DNA of 64,000 nt from Myxococcus stipitatus DSM 14675 (GTDB lineage: Bacteria > Myxococcota > Myxococcia > Myxococcales > Myxococcaceae). The position numbers were made by a program, and so were the translations under genes. Numbering within the stretch: position 1 is the first letter of the stretch; each line of letters opens with the position of its first letter. Shown in pieces: positions 7,889 to 15,371 of the stretch. The DNA lies in contig NC_020126.1 of assembly GCF_000331735.1 (NCBI RefSeq), positions 9,055,501 through 9,119,500 on the forward strand, written 5' to 3'. The notes beneath the pieces were generated by a model. It had not been told where the DNA came from, did not search any database, and worked only from the letters and a program-made list of their open reading frames with translations.

Positions 7889-8587
7889 TCAGGAACGAGC
7901 CCTGCGGAGACGCACCTTGCCATCAACCCCGGGAGAGGAATCCCGCGGAGAATAGACCCGGCCTGAATCTGCTTCCGAAATGTCGATTCCTAGCGCTATC
8001 AGCTTTCGCACAGCCTCCTGAAAACGCGACGAGCGAAGCCTCTCCGGCACCTCCATTCCGAGGGCACGAAGCACTCCACTGAGGTTCCGTGGCCGGCTCC
8101 ACTCACGGGAAAGCCCGATCAGATACTGCATCGCAGGCGCAACGACTGTGCGGCCTGAGTCGTCGTCGTCCTCCGCACCGTGCGCCGCAACGTTCTTCAG
8201 CGCATCAGCCGCAACAGAGCCAGAGGTCACACGATACTCATCCAGATTGAACTCGGAATGGGTGGATTCCTTCCCAAACTCCGGAGGGACCTCCCCCTGC
8301 ACGAAGATTGCTCGCGCCAGGGCCACCAACTGGTCCTTCGAGTGCCTTGCGAGCTCTGGCGAAAAGTAGCGACGCTCCCGCCACCGAAAGGGGCGGCGTA
8401 GCAATCGATAAAGCGTTTCTCGATCAAGGGCGTCAATCAATCGCTGCATGGACTCACCGAACGAGGCAGACAATGCGTGACGAACCTCGCTCTCTGAATG
8501 GCGTTCCGAGACTTTCCGCGACGCTGCCAAAGCCCGAAGATCCTTCGCCTCCATCAACTGAAGCACTTTCAGAATGGGCACCGCCAT
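7889..8587 (-). CDS. Hypothetical protein, 232 residues
   Basis: The start at 8587 is chosen because GGAGGGG lies 4 nt upstream; an in-frame ATG at 8599 has no such site. There is no signal peptide or membrane segment, so it is a soluble cytoplasmic protein. The first 35 residues (KVLQLMEAKDLRALAASRK) look like two short helices of the SAP or Rho-N type, which often bind nucleic acid; this is only a resemblance. The C-terminus is basic (GKVRLRRARS). GC at third positions is lower than in neighbours, which fits a transferred gene. It stands between the scarred duplication and the MarR gene. Confidence 0.6.
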   Translation of the reverse strand: MAVPILKVLQLMEAKDLRALAASRKVSERHSESEVRHALSASFGESMQRLIDALDRETLYRLLRRPFRWRERRYFSPELARHSKDQLVALARAIFVQGEVPPEFGKESTHSEFNLDEYRVTSGSVAADALKNVAAHGAEDDDDSGRTVVAPAMQYLIGLSREWSRPRNLSGVLRALGMEVPERLRSSRFQEAVRKLIALGIDISEADSGRVYSPRDSSPGVDGKVRLRRARS

Positions 8588-8814
8588 TGTCCCCTCCAAT
8601 CCAAGGCACCTGGAGTATGGCCTGATTGGCGAGAGGATGGAGCGGGTAGCAACCGCCCCACCAAATCATCAAGAACGCCCCTGACCCTTCCGCAGAGGGA
8701 AGGATGTGTTGTCGACAAGGGAACACTCGCGTTTCGACGGGATCCTCATTCGTCGCGTTGCAGCACGTCACACGGAAAGACGAGCGCCAGCACGAAGCAC
8801 ATGACGCCTCCTGC

Positions 8815-9279
8815 TCAAGCCATAGGAGCGTTGGCGGATTCCTGCTCCAGCGCCTCGCGCACCGCCCCCAGCGCCTCCACCGCAGCGCGCAGCGAGGCCA
8901 CGGACACGCGACCTCCCATCTGGTTGGCCCAGGCCATCTGACGGGCCTCCACTTCGCGCAATCGCTCACGCCCCTTGGGTGTCATCACGATGAGCTTGGC
9001 GCGGCGGTGGTGCGGGTTCTCCTGGTACTCGATGAGCCCGTCGGCCTCGAGCGCATCGGCCGTCTGCTGCACGCTCTGCCGCGTCAGTCCAATCGTCCGG
9101 GCCACGTTCGCCACCGGCGCGGACTCGTGGTCCACCACGCCCAACACCTGCCAGCGGGCACTCGTGAGCCCCGATGGCTCCGTGAGGCGCTCTCCCGCCG
9201 CGAGTATCAACCCGTTGTTCCGGAAGATTTCGAACACCAGGTCCGAGAAGGCTGACCCGGCCGACGTGTATTTCGCCAT
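8815..9279 (-). CDS. MarR-family transcriptional regulator
   Basis: The product is 154 residues from the ATG at 9279 (MAKYTSAGSA). The winged helix-turn-helix is clear. A recognition region RTIGLTRQSVQQTADALEAD (61-80) is followed by the wing GLIEYQENPHHRRAKLIVMT, which includes the family's conserved D/N-P-H-HRRAKL strand. The C-terminal helix makes the dimer interface. MarR proteins repress nearby genes until a ligand or oxidant binds. The divergent gene encodes a TlpA-like thioredoxin lipoprotein at the head of a probable metal-efflux operon. A palindrome sits in the gap, so this regulator probably controls itself and perhaps that operon. Confidence 0.92.
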   Translation of the reverse strand: MAKYTSAGSAFSDLVFEIFRNNGLILAAGERLTEPSGLTSARWQVLGVVDHESAPVANVARTIGLTRQSVQQTADALEADGLIEYQENPHHRRAKLIVMTPKGRERLREVEARQMAWANQMGGRVSVASLRAAVEALGAVREALEQESANAPMA

Positions 9280-9290
9280 GGGCAATGTGC

Positions 9291-9321
9291 TGTCATCATG
9301 ACAACGGGTTGTCAACAGACA
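9291..9321. promoter_or_regulatory. Probable MarR operator
   Basis: TGTCATCATGACA (9291-9303) is a perfect 13-nt inverted repeat with a central C. A related half-site TTGTCAACAGACA follows at 9309-9321. They begin 12 bp upstream of the MarR start codon, a normal place for autorepression. Confidence 0.6.
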
Positions 9322-9384
9322 GTGAGCGCTGCCCAGGCCCGTGGTCTCGCGGTAGAGAGGGGAGGCGACCTGCCCGAGAAGAAC

Positions 9385-9903
9385 ATGCCCTCACCACGAC
9401 CTCGAGCCCTTGGACTCAGCACGTTGGCGCTCCTACTGGGGGTCCTCGTCGTCCTCCCCGGGTGCCGGACCGATTCCACGCCGAGCTACATCCGGCTCCA
9501 GGGCGCGGCGCCCGTGCTCCAGGGCGCGCCCGGCACACGCGCGGTGCTCGTGACCTTCTGGGCCACGTGGTGCCCTCCCTGCCGCAAGGAGACGCCCTCG
9601 CTCGTGGAGCTGGCGCAGAAGCCACCCGAGGGCCTGAGCGTCATGGTCTTCAGCCACGACATGGACATGGCCGCGGTGGAGTCCTTCCTGCGCGGCCCGC
9701 CCGCCCCCGCCCTCCACCTGCGGCTGGATGAAGACCACGCCGCGGCCCGAGCGTTTGGCGTCGAGACCCTCCCCACGGCCATCCTCGTCGTGGACGGCCA
9801 GCAGGTCGCTCGCTTCTCCGGGTCCAAGGACTGGAGCTCCCAGGCCATGCGCCGCCTGCTGGAGAAGTTGAGCCACACGGGCGAGCCCGGGACCGCGCCT
9901 TGA
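9385..9903 (+). CDS. TlpA/ResA-like thioredoxin-fold lipoprotein
   Basis: The product is 172 residues. I use the ATG at 9385; a longer frame opens at 9298 but would bury the signal peptide. Residues 8-27 form a hydrophobic stretch ending in lipobox LPGC (Cys27). The thioredoxin active site WCPPC is at 62-66, and a cis-proline motif ETLPTAI lies later. This is the layout of periplasmic TlpA-type reductases that reduce disulfides in exported Cys proteins. The three genes downstream encode exported proteins full of cysteines, so a role in keeping those metal-binding cysteines reduced is a good guess. It is divergent from the MarR gene. Confidence 0.85.
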   Translation: MPSPRPRALGLSTLALLLGVLVVLPGCRTDSTPSYIRLQGAAPVLQGAPGTRAVLVTFWATWCPPCRKETPSLVELAQKPPEGLSVMVFSHDMDMAAVESFLRGPPAPALHLRLDEDHAAARAFGVETLPTAILVVDGQQVARFSGSKDWSSQAMRRLLEKLSHTGEPGTAP

Positions 9904-9938
9904 CTCGCCATCACACCGGCAAGTAAGCCCTGGGGTCG

Positions 9939-10247
9939 ATGCAGCCTTTCCTGCGCATCCTCGCCGTCTTCCTCGTGCTGATGACCGGAGGTGTCTTCCA
10001 GACCTTCGCACTCGCCAGCCAGGAGACCGAGCCATGCGCGGATGAGGAGGAAGCCGGGCAACCGTGTGAGGACTGCGCGTCCGACTGCGTGTTGTGCCTG
10101 TGCTGCCCCCTGCGCGCCGCGGCCCCCAGTCTCCCGGAAGTGGGCGTGCCCCTCCCCGCGCCACGCCATGAGCCGGCGCCGTCCCGGCCCCCCGCGTTGG
10201 CGTTGTCCGGCGTGAGCGCGGACATCTTCCAGCCGCCGAAAACCTGA
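9939..10247 (+). CDS. Small exported Cys-rich protein
   Basis: The product is 102 residues. A hydrophobic N-terminus (FLRILAVFLVLMTGGVFQTFALA) is a signal peptide or anchor. It is followed by an acidic, Cys-dense segment with eight cysteines in about 28 residues (CEDCASDCVLCLCC), then a Pro-rich tail ending in IFQPPKT. Small proteins of this layout often sit beside heavy-metal RND pumps; here it precedes two Cys/His-motif proteins and the pump. It probably handles a soft metal ion in the periplasm (inference). It starts 35 bp after the TlpA-like gene. Confidence 0.65.
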   Translation: MQPFLRILAVFLVLMTGGVFQTFALASQETEPCADEEEAGQPCEDCASDCVLCLCCPLRAAAPSLPEVGVPLPAPRHEPAPSRPPALALSGVSADIFQPPKT

Positions 10248-10376
10248 GCCCGCCCTTCACGGGAGACGTGTGTCCAGCGCCCGGCAGCCGGGGCCGCTGA
10301 CGCACGCCCATCACCTCGCCCCAACCCCAACCGCCGTCGATGGCCTCTCGGGGCCCTCGCGGCTGGAGTTCCATCC

Positions 10377-10655
10377 ATGCGTTCGCTGCGTTCGCTGTCC
10401 GTCGTCGTGTCCCTCGCCTTCGTCCCCGCGCTCCCGGCCCTCGCGGAGGAGGCTCCGCGCCAGCAGGCCGCCCCCAAGGCCGAGGCGGAGAAACCCAAGT
10501 GTGAGCACGGCGTGCAGAAGACGCTCTGCACGCGCTGCAACCCGAAGCTCGCGGCCGTCTTCAAGGCCAAGGGCGACTGGTGCGCCGAGCACGAGCGGCC
10601 CGAGTCCCAGTGCTCCCTCTGCCATCCGGACCTCGCCAAGAAGGGAGTGAAGTAG
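10377..10655 (+). CDS. Exported protein with two C-x-H...C-x2-C metal-binding motifs
   Basis: The product is 92 residues. The signal peptide runs to about residue 23 (cleavage after ALA). Two repeats follow: CEHGVQKTLCTRCNP (42-56) and CAEHERPESQCSLCHP (69-84). Each has one Cys-His pair and a C-x2-C-[NH]-P knuckle. The same unit occurs four times at the N-terminus of the next protein. Its stop codon directly abuts the next ATG, so the two are made together. The likely role is a periplasmic metal chaperone or buffer for the pump (inference). Confidence 0.75.
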   Translation: MRSLRSLSVVVSLAFVPALPALAEEAPRQQAAPKAEAEKPKCEHGVQKTLCTRCNPKLAAVFKAKGDWCAEHERPESQCSLCHPDLAKKGVK

Positions 10656-12227
10656 ATGGGTCCCCGCATCGGCACGCTGACGATGGTGGCCCTGCTCCTC
10701 GCGAGCCTGGCCTCCTGCTCGAAAGACACCCGGCCCGGCGGCGCGGAGAAGTCCGCTGGGGCCTCGGCCGATGCGGGGCCTCCCGCCGCGACAGACGCGC
10801 GGGCACAGACAGTGACGTTGTGCGAACACCGGGTGCCGGCGGAGCTGTGCACCCGGTGCAACCCCGACCTCGTCGACGTCTTTAAGTCCCAGGACGACTG
10901 GTGTGACGCCCACGGCGTCCCCGAGTCACAGTGTTTCCAATGCAACCCGAATCTCACCTTCACCACCGCGGACACCACGCCGAAGGACTGGTGCAAGGAG
11001 CACGCGGTCCCCGAGTCCATGTGCACCAAGTGCCACCCGGCCCTGGTCGCGAAGTTCATCGAGGCCGGTGACTACTGCCGCGAGCACGGCCTGCCCGAGT
11101 CCGTCTGCCCCTACTGCCATCCAGAGCGGGTGACGGCGGCGGGAGCCCAGCCGCCTGCCTTTCCCGAGCCGGGGACTCGCGTCCGCCTCGCCTCCTCGGA
11201 CACGGCCCGAGAGGCGGGCATCCAGACACGTCCGGCGCGCAAGGTTCCCTTCGCGAGGACGCTGGAGGTCGTCGGACAGCTCGACTTCAACCAGAACCGG
11301 CTGGCGCAACTGTCCGTGCGCAGCGAGGCCCTGGTGGTGGAGGTCCACGCGGATGTCGGTGACGAGGTGAAGGCGGGCCAGCCGCTCGTGCGGGTGGCCT
11401 CCGGGAGCGTGGGCGCGGACCAGGGACGGCTTGCTTCGGCGCAGGCTCGGCTGGGTCTGGCGCGCGCCGCGCTCGAGCGTGAGCAGAAGCTCGCTTCGAG
11501 CGGAATCACGGCGCGAAAGGATGTCGAGGCGGCCCAGGCGGAGGTCTCGGCGGCGGAGGCCGAACGAGACGCGGCCCGCGCGGCCCTCTCCGCCGCGGGC
11601 GCGCAGGCGACCGGGCAGTCGGGGGCCTATGTGTTGTCCGCGCCCTTCGCGGGGACGGTGGTCGCGCGTGACGCGCTCGCCGGACGACATGCCTCGGCGG
11701 GACAACCGCTCATCCAGGTCGCGGACCTGCGCACCCTGTGGGCGATGCTGGAGATTCCCGAAGCGGACGCGACCCAGGTGCGCGCGGGGCAGCGCGTCAC
11801 CCTCACCTTCGACACCTTGCCAGGACAGACACAGGTCGCGACGCTCACGCGCGTCGGCGCGTCCGTGGATCCCGCCTCGCGCACCGTTCGGGCGCGGGTG
11901 GAGTTGCCCAATCCAGACGGCGCCCTCAAGGCGGGACTCTTCCTCCGCGCGAAGGTGGAGGTGGCCGCGGAGCACACGGCGGTGATGGTCCCCCACCAGG
12001 CCATCCAGCGCGCCGAGGGCCGGACGCTGGTCTTCGTGAAGAAGCAGGAGGGGCTCTACGAGCCCGTCGCGGTGAAGCTGGGCGCGGGGACTCGCGAGGA
12101 GGTGGAGGTCGTCGAGGGACTCGCTGCGGGCGCGGAGGTGGTCACCACGGGAGCCTTCCTGCTCAAGACGGAGATTCTCAAGGAATCCATCGGCGCGGGC
12201 TGCTGCGAGACCGGGGAGAGCAAGTAA
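10656..12227 (+). CDS. RND efflux periplasmic adaptor (HlyD/CusB-like) with four N-terminal Cys/His motifs
   Basis: This 523-residue lipoprotein has its lipobox at LASC (Cys21). Four C-x(1-2)-H-x(5-6)-C-x2-C-[NH]-P units lie at about 56-70, 83-98, 113-128 and 141-156. From about residue 170 it is a normal membrane-fusion protein: a barrel-sandwich half (LVVEVHADVGDEVKAGQPLV), an alpha-helical hairpin (LASAQARLGLARAALEREQ), the second half (YVLSAPFAGTVVARDALAG) and beta-barrel segments. The last residues contain CC (GAGCCETGESK). It joins the inner-membrane pump to an outer-membrane channel. The N-terminal motifs probably capture the metal. The start codon immediately follows the previous stop. 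Confidence 0.88.
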   Translation: MGPRIGTLTMVALLLASLASCSKDTRPGGAEKSAGASADAGPPAATDARAQTVTLCEHRVPAELCTRCNPDLVDVFKSQDDWCDAHGVPESQCFQCNPNLTFTTADTTPKDWCKEHAVPESMCTKCHPALVAKFIEAGDYCREHGLPESVCPYCHPERVTAAGAQPPAFPEPGTRVRLASSDTAREAGIQTRPARKVPFARTLEVVGQLDFNQNRLAQLSVRSEALVVEVHADVGDEVKAGQPLVRVASGSVGADQGRLASAQARLGLARAALEREQKLASSGITARKDVEAAQAEVSAAEAERDAARAALSAAGAQATGQSGAYVLSAPFAGTVVARDALAGRHASAGQPLIQVADLRTLWAMLEIPEADATQVRAGQRVTLTFDTLPGQTQVATLTRVGASVDPASRTVRARVELPNPDGALKAGLFLRAKVEVAAEHTAVMVPHQAIQRAEGRTLVFVKKQEGLYEPVAVKLGAGTREEVEVVEGLAAGAEVVTTGAFLLKTEILKESIGAGCCETGESK

Positions 12228-12232
12228 CCCCC

Positions 12233-15200
12233 ATGCTGACCCGGCTCATTGAATGGTCACTGTCACACCGCTGGGCGGTGCTCCTGGGCACGGGGGCGCT
12301 GGTCGTCTCGGGGCTGCTCGCGTTTCGGGCCCTGCCCATCGACGCCATCCCGGACACCACGCCCGTGCAGGTACAGGTGAACACGGTGGCGCCCGCGCTC
12401 ACGCCCATCGAGGTGGAGCGCCAGCTCACCATCCCCATCGAACAGGCGCTCTCGGGACTCGCTCGCGTGAGCGAGCTGCGCTCCATCTCCAAGTTCGGCC
12501 TGTCGCAAGTCACGCTCCAGTTCAGCGACGGTGTGGACCTGTGGTTCGCGCGGCAGCAGGTGTCCGAGCGGCTGAGTCGGGTCCAGACGCCCTCGGGCAT
12601 CGCTCCTCCCTCGCTGGGGCCAGTCGCCACGGGCCTGGGCGAGGTGTTCCACTATCTGGTCAAGAGCCGCACGCGGAGCTTGGAGGAGCTGCGCACGCTG
12701 CACGACTGGGTCATCGCGCCCCAGCTCCGCGCGGTGCCGGGTGTGGCGGAGGTGAACGCCTGGGGCGGCGAGGAGAAGCAATGGCACGTCATCGTGGACC
12801 CTCGCCGGCTTCAGCAGTTCAGCCTCGACCTGGGGGATATCTATCGGGCGCTGGAGGAGAACAACGCCAACGTCGGCGGCGGCGTGGTGGAGCGCGCGGG
12901 AGCCTCGAGCCTCGTGTTGGGAGTGGGAGTGCTCGATGGTGGCAAGGCCATCGAGGACGTGGTGGTCGCGGCGCGCCGGGGAGTCCCCGTGCGCATCCGG
13001 GATGTGGCACGCGTCGAGGTCGGGCATGAAATCCGGCGAGGCGCCACCACGGCGGATGGAGAGGGAGAAGTGGTCCTCGGCCTGGGCTTCATGCTGGTGG
13101 GCGAGAACTCCCACACGGTGACGAAGGCCCTGGCCCAGCGGTTGGAGGAAGTCACCCGGACGTTGCCGGAGGGCGTCACCGTGGAGCCCGTGTACGAGCG
13201 CACGGAGTTGGTGGAGCTGGTGCTGCGCACGGTGCGCACCAACCTCCTGGAGGGCGCGCTGCTGGTCATCGCGATCCTCTTCGTCTTCCTGGGCAACTGG
13301 CGCGCGGGGCTCATCGTCGCGGCGGCGATTCCCCTGTCCATGTTGTTCGCCTTCAGCGCGATGCTGCGCTTTGGCATCGCGGGGACGCTCATGTCGCTGG
13401 GAGCCATCGACTTCGGGCTCGTGGTCGACTCCTCCGTCATCCTGGTGGAGAACGCGGAGCGGAGGCTGGCGGAGGCCAAGGACGGGCGCTCGCTGCTGGA
13501 GGTGGTGCGAGACGCCGCCATCGAGGTGCGCAAGCCCACGCTCTTCGGTGAGCTCATCATCATGGTGGTGTACCTGCCCATCCTCGCGTTGGAGGGGGTG
13601 GAGGGGAAGCTGTTCCGCCCCATGGCACTCACGGTCATCTTCGCGCTGCTGGGGAGCGCGGTGCTCTCCATGACGCTGATGCCGGTGCTCGCGTCGTTCG
13701 CGCTGAAGCGAGGAGCGAAGCCGCACTCGGAGCCTCGCCTCGTGCGATTCCTCCAGCGGTGCTATCGACCGGTGCTCGAGTGGGCGCTGGCGCATGCGCG
13801 CGTCACGCTCGGGGCCGCGGCGCTGCTCGTGTTGGGAGCAGCCCTCGCCGCCACGCGGCTGGGGAGTGAGTTCGTCCCGCGCCTCTCCGAAGGCACCCTC
13901 GTCATCAACACGGTGCGCCTGGCCGAGGTCTCCCTCTCGGAGTCCGTGCGCTATGGAGGGCAGATAGAGCGGGTGCTGCTGTCGCGGTTCCCCGATGAGG
14001 TGCTGCGGGTCTGGACGCGCACGGGCACGGCGGAGGTGGCCACGGACCCGATGGGCATCGAGCTGTCGGATGTCTTCATCACGCTCAAGCCCCGGGAGCA
14101 GTGGAGGCGGGCGGAGACCCAGGAGGAGTTGGTCGGCGAGATGAAGGCGGAGCTCGCGGACCTGCCCGGCATGCGCATGGCGTTCCTCCAGCCCATCGAG
14201 ATGCGGGTGAACGAGATGATCGCGGGCGTCCGCAGTGACGTCGGCATCAAGCTCTTCGGCGATGACCTCGATGTGCTCAAGGCGAAGGCACGCGAGGTGG
14301 AGACGCTGGTGAAGGGCCTCCCGGGTGCGGCGGATGTCACGGTGGAGCAGGTGACGGGGCAGCCGGTGATGGAGGTCGTGGTGGACCGCGCGGCCGTCGC
14401 GCGACACGGCATCCCCGCGCGAGCGGTGCTCGACGTGGTGGAGGCCATGGGCACACGCGTCGTGGGCGAGGTGCGCGAGGGCGAGCGCAGGTTCGACCTG
14501 GCGGTGCGGTTGCTGGAGGAGTACCGCGAGGAGCCCACGAAGCTCGCGTCGATTCCCGTCACGGCGCCAGGGGGTGAGCGGATTCCATTGGGGAGGCTGG
14601 TGACGATTCGCGAGGTCGTGGGCCCCACGACCCTCCAGCGCGAGTGGGGCAAGCGTCGGCTGGTGGTCCAGGCGAATGTGCGCGAGCGCGACCTGGGTGG
14701 ATTCGTGGAGGAGCTTCGCCACACGCTCGACACCCAGCTGGAGCTGCCAGCGGGCTCCTACGTGCGCTACGGGGGACAGTTCGAGCACCTGGAGCGGGCA
14801 CGGGCGCGCCTGCTCATCGTGGTGCCGGTGTCGTTGGCGCTCATCTTCCTGTTGCTCTACCTCACGTATCACCGGGTCTTGGATGCGCTGCGCATCTTCG
14901 CGGGAGTCCCCTTCGCGCTCGTCGGAGGTGTGTTGGCGCTCCTGGTGCGAGGGTTGCCGTTCTCCATCTCCGCGGCGGTGGGCTTCATCGCGCTGTCCGG
15001 AGTGTCTGTCCTGGGAGACATGGTGCTCGTCTCGCGCGTGCGAGGCTTGCTGGAGCGAGGGCTGTCCGTGGGCGAGGCCGTTCGAGAGGCCGCGCTGACG
15101 CGGTTGAGACCCGTGCTGATGACAGCGGCGGTGGCCGCCATCGGCTTCGTGCCCATGGCGCTGAACACGGGCGTCGGCGCGGAGGTCCAGCGACCCCTCG

Positions 15201-15361
15201 CCACGGTCGTCATCGGAGGCGTCCTCTCCTCCACCCTGCTCACCTTGGTGGTGCTCCCTGTCCTCTACACGGTGTTCGGAGCGGGGCGGAGCCCATCCGA
15301 GCGAGAGCCCCTCGACGCTCCAACAGCTGCGTCACCCGAGGAAGGGCGCGCGGTGGGGTGA
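12233..15361 (+). CDS. RND heavy-metal efflux pump, CzcA/CusA family
   Basis: The product is 1042 residues, the usual size. The ATG at 12233 lies 5 bp after the adaptor stop. It opens with the family's SLSHRWAVLLGTGALVVSGLLAF helix and PIDAIPDTTPVQVQVNT. The central membrane helix reads SLGAIDFGLVVDSSVILVEN, close to the heavy-metal DFG-x3-D signature (around residue 392), so a divalent cation substrate in the CzcA manner fits better than monovalent Cu/Ag. A second membrane half occurs near 860-1010 (SISAAVGFIALSGVSVLGDMVLVS). No outer-membrane factor gene is present here, so the pump must share one encoded elsewhere. It ends 10 bp from the convergent kinase gene. Confidence 0.92.
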   Translation: MLTRLIEWSLSHRWAVLLGTGALVVSGLLAFRALPIDAIPDTTPVQVQVNTVAPALTPIEVERQLTIPIEQALSGLARVSELRSISKFGLSQVTLQFSDGVDLWFARQQVSERLSRVQTPSGIAPPSLGPVATGLGEVFHYLVKSRTRSLEELRTLHDWVIAPQLRAVPGVAEVNAWGGEEKQWHVIVDPRRLQQFSLDLGDIYRALEENNANVGGGVVERAGASSLVLGVGVLDGGKAIEDVVVAARRGVPVRIRDVARVEVGHEIRRGATTADGEGEVVLGLGFMLVGENSHTVTKALAQRLEEVTRTLPEGVTVEPVYERTELVELVLRTVRTNLLEGALLVIAILFVFLGNWRAGLIVAAAIPLSMLFAFSAMLRFGIAGTLMSLGAIDFGLVVDSSVILVENAERRLAEAKDGRSLLEVVRDAAIEVRKPTLFGELIIMVVYLPILALEGVEGKLFRPMALTVIFALLGSAVLSMTLMPVLASFALKRGAKPHSEPRLVRFLQRCYRPVLEWALAHARVTLGAAALLVLGAALAATRLGSEFVPRLSEGTLVINTVRLAEVSLSESVRYGGQIERVLLSRFPDEVLRVWTRTGTAEVATDPMGIELSDVFITLKPREQWRRAETQEELVGEMKAELADLPGMRMAFLQPIEMRVNEMIAGVRSDVGIKLFGDDLDVLKAKAREVETLVKGLPGAADVTVEQVTGQPVMEVVVDRAAVARHGIPARAVLDVVEAMGTRVVGEVREGERRFDLAVRLLEEYREEPTKLASIPVTAPGGERIPLGRLVTIREVVGPTTLQREWGKRRLVVQANVRERDLGGFVEELRHTLDTQLELPAGSYVRYGGQFEHLERARARLLIVVPVSLALIFLLLYLTYHRVLDALRIFAGVPFALVGGVLALLVRGLPFSISAAVGFIALSGVSVLGDMVLVSRVRGLLERGLSVGEAVREAALTRLRPVLMTAAVAAIGFVPMALNTGVGAEVQRPLATVVIGGVLSSTLLTLVVLPVLYTVFGAGRSPSEREPLDAPTAASPEEGRAVG

Positions 15362-15371
15362 CCTCTCTGGT

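Noticed and set aside
8588-8814. A terminator at CCTTCC/GGAAGG near 8690
   Set aside because: Only 6 bp of stem and no supporting gene end at this position; not strong enough to list.
12263-14872. A minus-strand open frame of 869 codons opposite the RND pump
   Set aside because: It is a high-GC shadow: rich in His, Arg, Gln and Leu from the reverse of the pump codons, with no domain, signal or ribosome site.
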